Shown here piece after piece: positions 20,514 through 30,245 of a stretch of 64,000 nucleotides of DNA. Positions within the stretch are counted from its first letter, which is position 1. Every line of letters starts with the position of its first letter. Source of the stretch: Dipteris shenzhenensis. Its lineage: Eukaryota; Polypodiophyta; Polypodiopsida; Gleicheniales. The notes under the pieces are model-generated. The model made no database searches. It was not told the origin of the DNA and saw nothing but the letters and a program-made list of their open reading frames with translations. The stretch is taken from the NCBI GenBank assembly GCA_047967505.1, contig CM106538.1, one strand, 5' to 3'. The position numbers and the translations under genes were made by a program.

Positions 20514-22334
20514 GGTCACTCTTATGTGGGATGGTGAATTGAGTGGCTCAAAACAGAGCCTTGATGATGAGTTGGGTATTCCTTCTCTTGTTACACCTAG
20601 AGTATGGAAGACAAGGGATGCTTTGAGAGCACCTGGTAGTGAGCCTATTTTGTGTAGGTCTACCAGAGCTAGGTATCCTGTGGATAGGTTGAAATATGAT
20701 GGATTTATAGCCATTCACTATGCCTATATGGTCAAAGTGATACATGAACCAGAACCCACTTCTTTTGAGCAAGCCATGGGAAAAGAAAAATAGGAGAAAG
20801 CCAGGGACAAAGAAATGGGTGCCTTGGAAGCAAATGCTACATGGGAATTAGTGCCTTTGCCTAAAGACAAGAATGCAATTGGCTGCAAGTGGGTTTATAA
20901 GGTGAAGCACAATGTAGATGGTTCTGTGAACAGATACAAGGCAAGATTAGTTGTCAAGGGGTATGCAGAGACATATGGCATTGATTATGAAGAAACATTT
21001 AGCCCAGTTGCAAGGATGGCAACTGTAAGAGCAGTCATTGCTATGGCTGCATCAAAGGGATGGTCTTTACATCAGATGGATGTAAGAAATGCCTTCTTGC
21101 ATGGTGATTTGCAAGAAGAGGTCTATATGGAGCAGCCACCAAGTTATGTTCATGCTGTTCATCTTGAGTTTGTTTGCAAGTTGAAGAAAGCCTTGTATGG
21201 CTTGAAGCAAGCACCCAGAGCATGGTCTAACAAGATAGGATAGTATCTTGTCACTATTGACTTTCAGATTTCCAAGGCACATTTCTCACTTTATGTGAGA
21301 AAAACAAAGAAAGACATTATGCTGCTTGTCATTTATGTTGATGATTTGATCATCACAGGTGATAGTGATGAAGATATCCTTCATGTGAAAATGCTATTGA
21401 AGCAGAAGTTTGAGATGAAGGATTTGGGAGAGTTGGTTACTTCTTGGGCATTGAGGTGATTAGATCCACAAGTGGGATATGGCTCTTGTAGAGGCAATAT
21501 GGATTGGACATGCTATCCAAATATGGGATGACAGGCTGTAAGCCTATTTCAGTTCCTTTGGAGTAGAATGTGAAGCTGAGCACACATGCAGGTGAGCTTC
21601 TGGAAAACCGTACTATGTACAGACGTATAGTAGGAAGTTTGATTTATATGATGATTACTAGGCCAGATTTGAGCTATGCTATTTGTTTGGTAAGTCAATT
21701 TATGCAGGCTCCAAGGAAACCACATTTGGATGCGGCTAGATGCATACTGAGGTATGTGAAGTCCACATTGTAGTATGGACTATTTTATGAGACTGGGGTT
21801 CAGATACAGTTGCATGGATACACTGATGCTGATTGGGCTGGTAGTATTTCTGATAGACGATCTACCAATGGATATGTGTTCTCTTTTGGGAGTGTTGCAG
21901 TCACTTGGAGTAGTAACAAACAACCTATAGTTGCCTTGTCGAGCACAGAGGCTGAGGACAGGGGTGCAGCAATGGCTGCATGTGAGGTAGCTTGGTTGCA
22001 TAAGCTACTTTATGATATGCATCAGTCTATAGATGGGCCAGTTGTCATTTATTGTGACAACATGAGCAGTATACACTTGCCAAATAACCTAGTCTATCAT
22101 GCTAGAACAAAGCACATTGAGGTGCATTATCACTATGTGTGGGAGAAGGTTCTAGTAGGTTTTATTGATCTAGTTTATATCAGCACAGAGGATCAGATAG
22201 CTGACATATTCACGAAGGCATTGGGTGCAGAGAAGCTACGCAAGTTCAGAGACCTGCTTGGTGTGCAGGAATTGGGATTAAACTCGAGGGGGAGTGTTGA
22301 GATATCGAGCTCCACTCGTGATATGCCAGGGTGA
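20514..22334 (+). pseudogene. Copia family A fragment E: RT and RNase H
   Basis: Plus-strand family-A copy lacking gag, protease and integrase; it begins in the linker ([14 protein letters not shown]) right after the LTR of C. RT motifs [52 protein letters not shown] and IYVDDLIITGD (about 21335) are present. RNase H follows with HGYTDADWAG, ARTKHIEVHYHYV and ADIFTKALG (21810-22334). Breaks include stops at 20791, 21241, 21489, 21564 and 21771 and a small deletion near 21432. The stops at 21489 and 21771 occupy the same codons as stops in element A. Confidence 0.9.
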
Positions 22335-22522
22335 CCGTTATGCATTTATGTTACCGACTTGTTAACTACAGATGCAGTTGGTACACCACCCATGAATAAT
22401 AGCTGGATGACATCTATCTTTATGTACTCTAGTTAGTGGCTCAGTTAGTATGCCACCTTAGTTAGCTGAGTTTGGTTTGAGACCCACATATAGGGTTCAC
22501 CTATTCTTTTGTACTAAGAGAG
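22295..22522 (+). repeat. 3' LTR of fragment E, truncated
   Basis: Starts TGTTGAGATATCGAGC right after the polypurine tract and aligns with the reverse complement of the A LTRs to about 22522. There it is cut off inside the transcribed region. The RNase H frame ends inside it at 22334, as in A. Confidence 0.88.
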
Positions 22523-22910
22523 TTTTTTCCGAAGCGAGTCATCATCCAGCCCCAAGTGATAGACATCTTACATGCAAACACATATAAGCAAGCATAAATA
22601 AGCATAACACATATTCCTCTCTCTCTTGCCCTCTCTCAATTGGGGCGAGGTGAATCTAGCCAGTCAAAGCAAGCCATCACCTGACCTTAATCATGATACT
22701 ACTAAAGTGTCACTCGAGGCAAGATGAATCCAATCGATCGAAGCGAGTCATCATCCGGCCCCAAGTGAAACACATCATGCAAGCACACACACAAAAGCAA
22801 GCAAGCACAAACATATGACATATTTGTCTCTCTTTTCTCTCAGCTGAGGGGACGTGAATCTAGCCGACCGAAGCAAGCCATCACTTGGCCCTAACTAAAA
22901 ACAATAGTGA
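22523..22910 (+). repeat. Two-copy tandem repeat, about 208 bp
   Basis: The boxes CGAAGCGAGTCATCATCC.GC and AAGCAAGCCATCAC.TG each occur twice, at about 22530 and 22739 and at about 22656 and 22865. Purine- and CA-rich spacers lie between them. No coding content. Confidence 0.75.
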
Positions 22911-23065
22911 GGCTATAAACTCACCAAAATCCTGAAGGAGAAGGCGGCAAGCAGTGGAAAATAGCAGGGATGCAGGTGAAAAAAATCTGCGGGGAATTTC
23001 GATGGAAGGCAAAAGAAAATGACATGAACGTGCCCTTTTATAGAACCCAACTCCACATACCTGCT

Positions 23066-23330
23066 GGTATGTCCCCACACCGGTTGGTGTTTACGACCAA
23101 TGCATGCATGCCACATGTTCTCCTCGATGCACACTAACTAGTGTAGCACTACACCAACTGATGCACGGTTTCACCGATTGGTGTATTGGATACCGGTCGG
23201 TGTAGTGATTCACCGATCGGTGGTTTTTTCACCCCTCGGTGTATCCCAACACCATCTGGTATTTTTAGGAATACCGATCGGTGTTGGGATACATCGAGCG
23301 CTATATATCTGGTCAACCGATGCACGTTGA
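23066..23330. repeat. Cluster of CACCGATCGGTG-type palindromes
   Basis: About eight variants of ACACCGATCGGTGT (for example near 23080, 23173, 23198, 23212 and 23275) are scattered in 265 bp. Individual copies are short inverted repeats, and neighbouring ones can also pair. No gene is seen here. Confidence 0.6.
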
Positions 23331-23649
23331 TTGGTTATTAAAAATACATTTTTGCATTTTGAACATCCACAAGCATTTTTAATTCGAAAAGCGCGTTATT
23401 TTCTCCAAAAAAACATACTAAAAAAATATCAGGTTCTCCCTTAAAGGCACATTAGCATTTAAATGGGAGGTTGTGGGGATTCAAGGCCACTATGCCTTAA
23501 CTCCGATTATGTATAATACTCAAACACATATATCTATGGATGACATATAAGATTAAGTTGTTCTGCACCCATCAAAACTTGTGTGGATCTCCTGTAGCTC
23601 TCCCTCTCTTTCACCCTCTTCTATTCTGCTTCCAATGTTGAGATCTCTC

Positions 23650-24020
23650 ATTTTTTACGCAAGGAAAATTATCCACGTATTCGCCATTGCTTGCAAAACC
23701 CAGTAAACTATTTGGAGGAATATTTTGCCAAATTGTCAAATCTAAGGCATTTTATTTGACAATCTCTGAGCTTCCATCATAGTCTTGAAGCTCTTTGAAC
23801 TTTGCAAGTAGTTTGGACCTTTTCTTCATGGTGTAGTCATATATCTTTCTAGTGTAGTTATTAATAAATGTGACTAAGTATTTGCTCCCACGAAGTGATG
23901 GGGTATTGGTCATATAGCTTGAAATATCAGTATGTACTAACTCTAATGGTCGCTTGGCTCTTCAAGGCCTCAAACTTGTGAAATGGTTCCCTATTCTATT
24001 TCCCATAAAAGTATCCTTCA
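23650..24020 (-). pseudogene. Copia element F, integrase part
   Basis: Minus-strand integrase remnant: a CEGYFYGK.NREPFHKFEA-like end of the zinc region near the D insertion, then SLRGSKYLVTFI in the core and a LRSDN-like second catalytic region near 23720. Many stops. It belongs to neither the A, B/D/G nor T family. The coding sequence continues on the far side of element D at 28215. Confidence 0.7.
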
Positions 24021-24279
24021 TGTTAGAGTTAGCTCAAATGTCCACCTCTCATGTAACCCACCAATATTCTGTGTACCCAATGTTGTAAGGCCCCCATATG
24101 AGGAGAAGCCATAATGGGTATCAGATATTGGGAGGGATCCCCAGTTTAGACACTGGAAGGGGTCTTAGAGTAGACCAGATGGTTATGAGACGGCTTAGGA
24201 GCCAAGAGTAGAGATACCCGTCTGCACAAAGGGGGGGTTCGGGGGGGCGATAGCCCCCCCGATAGCAGGGGGTCCGGGG
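24021..24279 (+). repeat. 5' LTR of D, truncated
   Basis: Near-identical to the first 259 bp of the 3' LTR at 27598 (only rare differences by eye). It then breaks at GGTCCGGGG into inverted integrase sequence. Confidence 0.92.
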
Positions 24280-25744
24280 TTTTCCACCATCTTTTGCCAC
24301 TGTTTGAATTTTCCAAGAGCTTCAGCCTTATCTCGTAAAAAATACACCCACATGTATCTACTGTAGTCGTCGACGATAAGCATATAGTAGTTACATCCCC
24401 CCAAAGCTTGAGTCGGAGCTTTCCCACTGAGATCAGCATGAACCAATTCTAGAGGAGCCTTTGCCCGATAGCCGCTCTCATGTGGAAAAGCCTTCCTTTG
24501 TTGCTTGCCCATCATACAAGCTTCACAAGGTTCCTGCACCTTTGAGAGTGCAGGCAAGTGTGCAACCATCCCTGTTTTCTGCATTTCCAAAAGAATAGGA
24601 TAACTAAGATGACCAAATCTTTCATGCCATACCTTACTGATGCCCACTCCTGAAGAGACTGTTAGTGCCGTCAGCTTGTAGAGATTGTTCTTCCTTACTG
24701 CCTTGCCGACCACCTTGCCCGCTGCATTAAGGATTTCTGCTCCGGTCCTCTTGAAACGTACCTCCAAGTTGCGATCAGTTATCGCAGCAACCGAAAGCAA
24801 GTTCTTCTTTAGCTGAGGAACTAGTAATACATCAGAAAGCTCTTTAGTTTCACCCTCTTGAATGGAAAGAGAGATAGTACCTGTACCTTCCACAGGGCAT
24901 TTTGCATTATTACTGACCGTCACGTTCATGGGCTCTTGTAGAGGCTTGAAAGAGCTATACCAGTCCTTCTTTCTGGTCATGTGACGGGACGCTCCACTAT
25001 CAAGGAGCCACGAATCATTCGTTGTTGAAACTTCTGTTGAGGAGCATATTTCTTCAATTGCAACCCATAGCTCCAACTCAGTTTCAACTGTGTTGGCAGA
25101 TTCCTTGCCTTTCGAAGAAGACTGTGTAGTGCCATTCTTTTCGTCCTGCTGCTTCTTTCTGCAATCCTTGATCATGTGACCGCTTTTGTTGCAGTAGTGG
25201 CACTTACCTGAAAACTTCTTCTTCTTACCATTCTTCTTCTCTCCACCCTTCCCTTTGGATGTGGTTGAGAATGCTGCATCACTTCCGCCATCGCGGGTCT
25301 TCATTCGCATCTCCTCCTCTAGAAGCATCGCGCTGAACTCTTCAAAAGTGAGGGGTGGATTTCTTACCTGCGTGTTGAGTGTCGTGACCAACGCATCATA
25401 CTTTTGTGGAAGGATCCGAATGCACCTTCTGGCCAACTCTTCGCTGGTCTTTGTAATCCCAACCGCCGCCATCTGATCACGTAGATTCTTGATCCGTGTG
25501 ATGAATGTCTCAGCTGATTCTCCATCAGAGCACCTCTCTGCAGCAAGCATATTCTCCAGATTTTGAATTCTGGTCTGATTCCGCATTTCATACTGACCTT
25601 TCAGTATGTTCCAAGCCTCACTTGCCTTGTCTGTGTGCTGAATCAGAGTCAAAATAGAATCACTTGAACTGGTAACAAGAGCGCAGAGTGCATCTGCGTT
25701 CCTTCGTTTCCATGCGCGAAGAAGATCTGCATTCGGTGGCGTTA
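24280..25744 (-). pseudogene. gag, protease and partial integrase of D, inverted
   Basis: Long open frame on the minus strand (open from 25652 to 24195, 485 codons; the last 28 are antisense LTR). Gag begins upstream at about 25744 in PPNADLLRAWKRRNADALCALV. It contains LIQHTDKASEAWNILKGQYE, CIRILPQKYDALVTTLNTQ, zinc knuckle CHYCNKSGHMIKDC (about 25160-25205), protease WLLDSGASRHMT (about 24990), HERFGHLSYP with CEACMMGK, and the first catalytic Asp in VHADLSG (about 24440). It ends at KQWQKMVEN, before the second catalytic Asp. The N-terminal part of gag, the rest of integrase and the first part of RT are missing. Well preserved but truncated at both ends. Confidence 0.9.
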
Positions 25745-26438
25745 TGTTGGAGGTGCAAATCTCTCATGGACAAAGGGGATAAGAAGAAGGAGAAAGGGTT
25801 GAATTATCCCACATACAAAGGTGTGTGGAAGATGAAGGGACATAAATAGTCCAAGTTGCCCCTCCTATCTTCAATTCCCCCAAGCTTGCCTTTTGTGGAG
25901 GTTGGAGGGCTGGCTAAGCAAGGGTGCCTTATGGCAGGGGTGGGGACCTGCCATACACACATGCCAGAGCCTCCCTAGTGGCCATGAAGGTTGTGCACTT
26001 CCGTGAGGTGCTAGCGGTCTTGGCGGGGGGCACGCTAGGCACATGCTCTTGGATTGTAACATGGTATCAGAGCCCGGGTCTGATCCCCGGCCACCTCTCT
26101 CCATGATCGATTGGAGGGGGGTGTTGGAGGTGCAAATCTCTCATGGACAAAGGGGATAAGAAGAAGGAGAAAGGGTTGAATTATCCCACATACAAAGGTG
26201 TGTGGAAGATGAAGGGACATAAATAGTCCAAGTTGCCCCTCCTATCTTCAATTCCCCCAAGCTTGCCTTTTGTGGAGGTTGGAGGGTTGGCTAGGCAAGG
26301 GTGCCTTATGGCAGGGGTGGGGACCTGCCATACACACATGCCAGAGCCTCCGTAGTGGCCATGAAGGTTGTGCACTTCCGTGAGGTGCTAGCGGTCTTGG
26401 CGGGGGGCACGCTAGGCACATGCTCTTGGATTGTAACA
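25745..26438 (+). mobile_element. TRIM: miniature LTR retrotransposon, 694 bp
   Basis: Two 317-bp LTRs (25745-26061 and 26122-26438) starting TGTTGGAGGTGC and ending TTGTAACA. They differ at only three positions by eye (about 99% identity). Between them lie only 60 bp: a tRNA-Met primer-binding site TGGTATCAGAGC at 26062-26073 and a polypurine tract TTGGAGGGGGG at 26111-26121. No coding capacity, so reverse transcription must use proteins in trans. Flanks (CGTTA left, GATTT right) do not match as a target duplication, because the element lies at the junction of inverted gag and plus-strand RT. Confidence 0.92.
26062..26121 (+). other. PBS and polypurine tract forming the entire TRIM interior
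   Basis: The 12-nt PBS is followed by about 38 nt containing CCCGGGTCTGATCCCCGGCC, a short self-complementary stretch, and then the purine tract. No gag or pol sequence. Confidence 0.9.
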
Positions 26439-27571
26439 GATTTGAGGTGCCCAATTCAGAGAACAAGGTTTGCAGACTAAAGAAGGCATTGTATGGGCTG
26501 AAACAGGCCCCAAGGGCATGGTACCAACGGATTGATAGCTTTCTCATATCTATTGGTTTCTCAAAAAGTGCTTCTGATGCTAACCTGTATGTTTGTAAGC
26601 AGGATGGCAAGTATGTGGTAATAGTCCTTTACGTGGATGACTTGATCATCACAGGAGATCATGAGAAGATGCTGCAACAGTTGAGGGAGTCGTTGAGTTC
26701 CGAGTTTGAGATGACAGATTTGGGGCTCATGCACTTTTGCCTCGGCATTGAGGTTTGGCAAAAACCTGGCAGGATTTTCATCTCTCAGCAGAGATATGCT
26801 CGCGAGATCTTGAAGGCATTCGGTATGACCGAGTGTAAGGACGTGGTCTCTCCCATGGAGGTGAAAGGTAAGCTCTCAGTGGAGGATGCATCACCACTTG
26901 TCGACATCAAGGAGTATAGGAAACTTGTGGGGAGTCTCATTTTTCTGTGCAACACTAGACCTGATATCAGCTTTGCAGTTGGTGTACTTAGTAGGTTCTC
27001 AAATCAACCTCGAGAGAACCATTGGAAAGCAGGGATGCGTGTGCTAAAGTACGTGAAAGGTACACTGGAGTATGGCATTACCTACAGAGCAGGGAAGACC
27101 TTGGCGGGTTACTGTGACTCAGATTGGGCGGGAGATTGTGATTCTAGAAAGTCAGTTTCTGGATATTGTTTTTCACTTGGTTCAGGAGTGTTCTCTTGGA
27201 TTAGCAAGAAGCAACCAACAGTGGCACTATCTTCGACGGAAGCTGAGTACAAGGCAGCATGCATTGCTGCTTGTGAAGCAGTTTGGCTAAGGAGGATCCT
27301 GCAAGACATAGGAGTTCCAATCGAAGATGCGACGGTTCTAAAATGCGACAATCAGAGTTGCATGGCCATTGCAAAGAATCCTGTGTTCCATGCTCGTACA
27401 AAGCACATAGAGATCCAGTATCACTACGTACGAGAGCTCATCGAGGATGGAGTCATAGAGCTGGAGTATTGTCCCACAGAGGACAATTGCGCAGACATCT
27501 TCACGAAGGCTCTTGGGAGTGATTTATTGTTGCGGCATCTACATCGACTCGGCATTGGTCCGAACACGTAG
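26420..27571 (+). CDS. Reverse transcriptase-RNase H ORF of D with TRIM-derived start
   Basis: Intact 383-codon frame. The first six codons (MLLDCN) are the end of the TRIM LTR; copia pol begins at codon 7 with [35 protein letters not shown], catalytic LYVDDLIITGDHEKM (about residues 70-85), SPMEVKGKLSVEDASP, RKLVGSLIFLCNTRPDISFAVG. RNase H: YCDSDWAGD (about 230), SGYCFSLGSGVFSW, SSTEAEYKA, CDNQSCMAIAKNPVFHARTKHIEIQYHYV and ADIFTKALGSD, so the catalytic acidic residues appear present. The RT fingers and first palm Asp (the DVKNAFL region) are missing, so polymerase activity is not expected, though RNase H could fold. Whether it is transcribed from the TRIM LTR is unknown. Confidence 0.8.
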   Translation: MLLDCNRFEVPNSENKVCRLKKALYGLKQAPRAWYQRIDSFLISIGFSKSASDANLYVCKQDGKYVVIVLYVDDLIITGDHEKMLQQLRESLSSEFEMTDLGLMHFCLGIEVWQKPGRIFISQQRYAREILKAFGMTECKDVVSPMEVKGKLSVEDASPLVDIKEYRKLVGSLIFLCNTRPDISFAVGVLSRFSNQPRENHWKAGMRVLKYVKGTLEYGITYRAGKTLAGYCDSDWAGDCDSRKSVSGYCFSLGSGVFSWISKKQPTVALSSTEAEYKAACIAACEAVWLRRILQDIGVPIEDATVLKCDNQSCMAIAKNPVFHARTKHIEIQYHYVRELIEDGVIELEYCPTEDNCADIFTKALGSDLLLRHLHRLGIGPNT

Positions 27572-27597
27572 TTCTTCGGGTGAACATTGAGGGGGGG

Positions 27598-28214
27598 TGT
27601 TAGAGTTAGCTCAAATGTCCACCTCTCATGTAACCCACCAATATTCTGTGTACCCAATGTTGTAAGGCCCCCATATGAGGAGAAGCCATGATGGGTATCA
27701 GATATTGGGAGGGATCCCCAGTTTAGACACTGGAAGGGGTCTTAGAGTAGACCAGATGGTTATGAGACGGCTTAGGAGCCAAGAGTAGAGATACCCGTCT
27801 GCACAAAGGGGGGGTTCGGGGGGGCGATAGCCCCCCCGATAGCAGGGGGTCCGGGGGGCGCAGGCCTATGCGCGATCCTTCATCTGCCCGACGGCATGTT
27901 TTCTGAAGGGTCGGTTGGTCTTCCAGGCCGACTGTCTATTAGGCCGACTGCCTATTACAGGGCCGACCGTCAACCACTTACACTATATAAGTGGCCACCC
28001 CCTATCATCAGATCACCAGTTCTTCACGCTCATAGTCCTCCGTCCAGCATCTGTCTAGATCACCATCGAAGCTCTGTCTGTAGAGCGCACGGGTGGACAG
28101 CCAACCATCAGTTGTATCAGCAGTTTGGTATATCAGAATTTTTGTATTCTCTCCAGCTTTCCATCGTGTACTTGCGTTTTGTTGTTATCTTCCGCTGCGT
28201 ACTATTTTCTTACA
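27598..28214 (+). repeat. 3' LTR of D
   Basis: 617 bp from TGTTAGAGTTAGC to TTCTTACA, preceded by the polypurine tract AACATTGAGGGGGGG and followed by CTTCA. Confidence 0.93.
27910..27990 (+). promoter_or_regulatory. RCCGAC cluster and TATA box in the D LTR
   Basis: GCCGAC occurs at 27927-27932, 27943-27948 and 27962-27967, and ACCGAC in reverse at 27910-27915. The TATA box TATATAA follows at 27984-27990. This matches the DRE/CRT core hexamer of plant cold- and drought-responsive promoters; the function here is inferred. Confidence 0.5.
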
Positions 28215-28735
28215 CTTCACAAATCTTGCTCTTTCATGGAGGGGAGTCCTTTCACCTTGTCCTTGCATGCAATCAATTGCGTAGATATAAAGCTAAGACG
28301 CCCATACATTTGATGCCATAAATGAGAGCCTATATGTGCAAGCATGCATGCATTCTGATGAGTGTAAATGAACGTCAATTTGTCAAAGATGCCATCTCTC
28401 AATCCATGTGCAATGACCTCTTTTTGAGTGAGCAAGAGAACCTTCTCATCATAAAAAAAGATCCAAATCTTTTGATCATCACATTGTATGACTGATAGTT
28501 GATTCATGGCAAGTTATGGCACATGAAGCACATCCCAACTGAGATTTATGTTCCCATTTGGAGGTTGAATTGGTATGCCACGAATTCCTTTGACTAGAAG
28601 TGAATGATTGTCTCCTAAATGAACATCTGGATCTCCCTTGACTAGATCAAGTGCCTTGAACCAATCTCATCTACAACACGTGTTGTGATGCACCAAAATC
28701 CACTATCCACATGTCTCAATGAGTTTTCATTGATG
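28215..28735 (-). pseudogene. Copia element F, protease to integrase zinc region
   Basis: Resumes F on the right of D. On the minus strand the protease core reads WIVDFGAS (about 28695), a DFG in place of DSG. It is followed by degenerate gag-pre-integrase sequence with WHKMYGRLSF (about 28300) and the GLPSM box. It is cut at 28736 by the LTR of T2. Too decayed for a product. Confidence 0.75.
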
Positions 28736-28956
28736 TGACAAAATATAATGAGGGGAGAGGAGAAGAGTGGAGATGAGGAGAGAGGGCACGGCTAGAGAGC
28801 ACACCACAAATGACTAGTTGTACACTAATTTAGTTGAAAATGTAGAATATATACAAACCCATTTAGGATTAGGGTTAGGGCATCTAACCCTTTCCTATAT
28901 AGCACTCTAGTGCTATGCACATATGATCACATGATGTTGAGCATGATCTCTGAACA
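28736..28956 (-). repeat. 3' LTR of copia T2 (family T)
   Basis: 221 bp, TGACAAAATATAATG to CTCTGAACA, about 80-90% similar by eye to the LTR of C (20257-20513), with small deletions. It is followed by a minus-strand polypurine tract (TTTTGAGGGAAGG). Confidence 0.85.
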
Positions 28957-29703
28957 CCTTCCCTCAAAATTAACATCATGAAGTAGGCCTTCCCTCAAGA
29001 TGATGATTCTAGGGAATCGAAGAAAGACTGAACATTACATTCCATCACACCCCTTTAATGGGTATGTCCTTCCTCTGCGTCAAACCAAGAGCTTGTCGGT
29101 GTTTCTCGAAAAGCTCTTTACCGAGTCATTTGGTAAAGATGTCTGTGACATTCTCTTTGCTATCACAATGCTACAGTGTGATGTCACTAAAGTGACACTC
29201 TTTCTCTGATGAAGTGCTCTCTGACATCAATGTGCTTTGTCGTGGAGTGATATATTGGATTCTTGGCCAATGATTGAGCCGATTGATTATCACAATATAT
29301 TGTTGTTGGCTTTGACTCATCAAAGTAATCTATTTCTGACAATAGTCTTCTGAGCCATATAGCCTCACATGCACCTGTAGTGAGTGCTCTATATTCTACT
29401 TATGTCGAAGACAAAGAAACAGTTGTCTGTTTGTTTGACAACCATGATATAGCACCTTGACCAAGGAAAAATGCATATCCTTGTGTTGATCTCTTGCTCT
29501 CATGATCTCTGGCATAGTCACTGTCACAGTATCCATGCAACCTTGGATGACTGCCTCTGTATTCTATTCCAAACTATCTTGTACCTCTAATGTATCTCAA
29601 GACTCTTTTGGCTTTATGCCAATGAGACTGTTTTGGATTTGCCATAAACTGTGCTAGTAAGTATACTACATAACAAATATCTAGCCTTGTGATAGTCAAA
29701 TAT
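28957..29703 (-). pseudogene. RNase H region of copia T2
   Basis: Minus strand: the region encodes remnants of LGKELF.KH, DVREHFIRE, DNQSAQSLAKNPIYHSTTKHI, ACEAIWLRRLL and YCDSDYARD, and the connection region up to the CACTA insertion at 29703/29704. Many stops. It corresponds closely to RNase H of element I (46990-47410). RT continues beyond the CACTA element at 39238. Confidence 0.8.
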
Positions 29704-29820
29704 CACTACAAGGCATAGGCCATTTTCCGACAAAAATACCGACGCTTTTTACATTAAATTTTTTTTTTTCACGGGCACAAACGTCGCTATAAGAGTCGCT
29801 AAAAGCATCAAAAAAGAACC

Positions 29821-29940
29821 GTCGCTATATAGCGACATTGGTAAACGGCGCTATATAGCGACACTGGTAAACGTCGCTATATAGTGACATTGTTAATCGT
29901 CGCTATATAGAGACACTGGTAAATGTTGCTATATAACGAC
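29821..29940. repeat. Left subterminal palindrome array of CACTA I
   Basis: Five tandemly spaced variants of GTCGCTATATAGCGAC (first copy perfect, 29821-29836), about 26 bp apart. In En/Spm-type elements subterminal repeats are binding sites for the element-encoded second protein; that role is inferred here. Confidence 0.85.
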
Positions 29941-30245
29941 AATTAACATAACTTAGAAAAAAGGGTTAGTGGGCTAAACAGGACTTGCTATGGCCCTGTT
30001 TAGCCCCAGTAATCCTTTTTTTTTTGGTAATTATAAAACAAAGTTTCTTTATAACAAAATTTCCCTTGCGAAAAGGGTGATACAAAATCGCTCTTGTGAA
30101 ATGATGAGCAACAAAAGCATGTACATGTCGGACATATACAACATTGTTTGTAACAAAATTACCATTTTGAAAGGGCGATACAAAATTGCTCAAATATACA
30201 AAATGACATACAGGGCGAAGAAAATGCTACTACCACTACTACTCA

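Larger units (their letters stand above)
24021..28214 (+). mobile_element. Copia element D, internally rearranged, inserted in F
   Basis: The outer ends are bounded by the 5-bp duplication CTTCA (24016-24020 and 28215-28219). Removing D restores F's integrase reading (…EQDL.EGYFYGK). Left to right: truncated plus-oriented LTR (24021-24279), gag-protease-integrase in the opposite orientation (24280-25744), a 694-bp TRIM (25745-26438), RT-RNase H in plus orientation (26439-27571), polypurine tract, and complete 3' LTR (27598-28214). Because the outer duplication is intact, the rearrangement happened within the element, at or after insertion. Confidence 0.88.

Noticed and set aside
24230-24280. 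Possible short G-quadruplex or terminator in the D LTR (GGGGGGG...CCCCCCC)
   Set aside because: The stem is real (CGGGGGGGCGATAGCCCCCCCG), but it occurs in both D LTRs as ordinary LTR sequence and no function can be supported.
28736-28956. T2 LTR as the 3' LTR of element F
   Set aside because: F's protease and integrase differ from family T, and the LTR interrupts F's protease, so T2 is a separate insertion.
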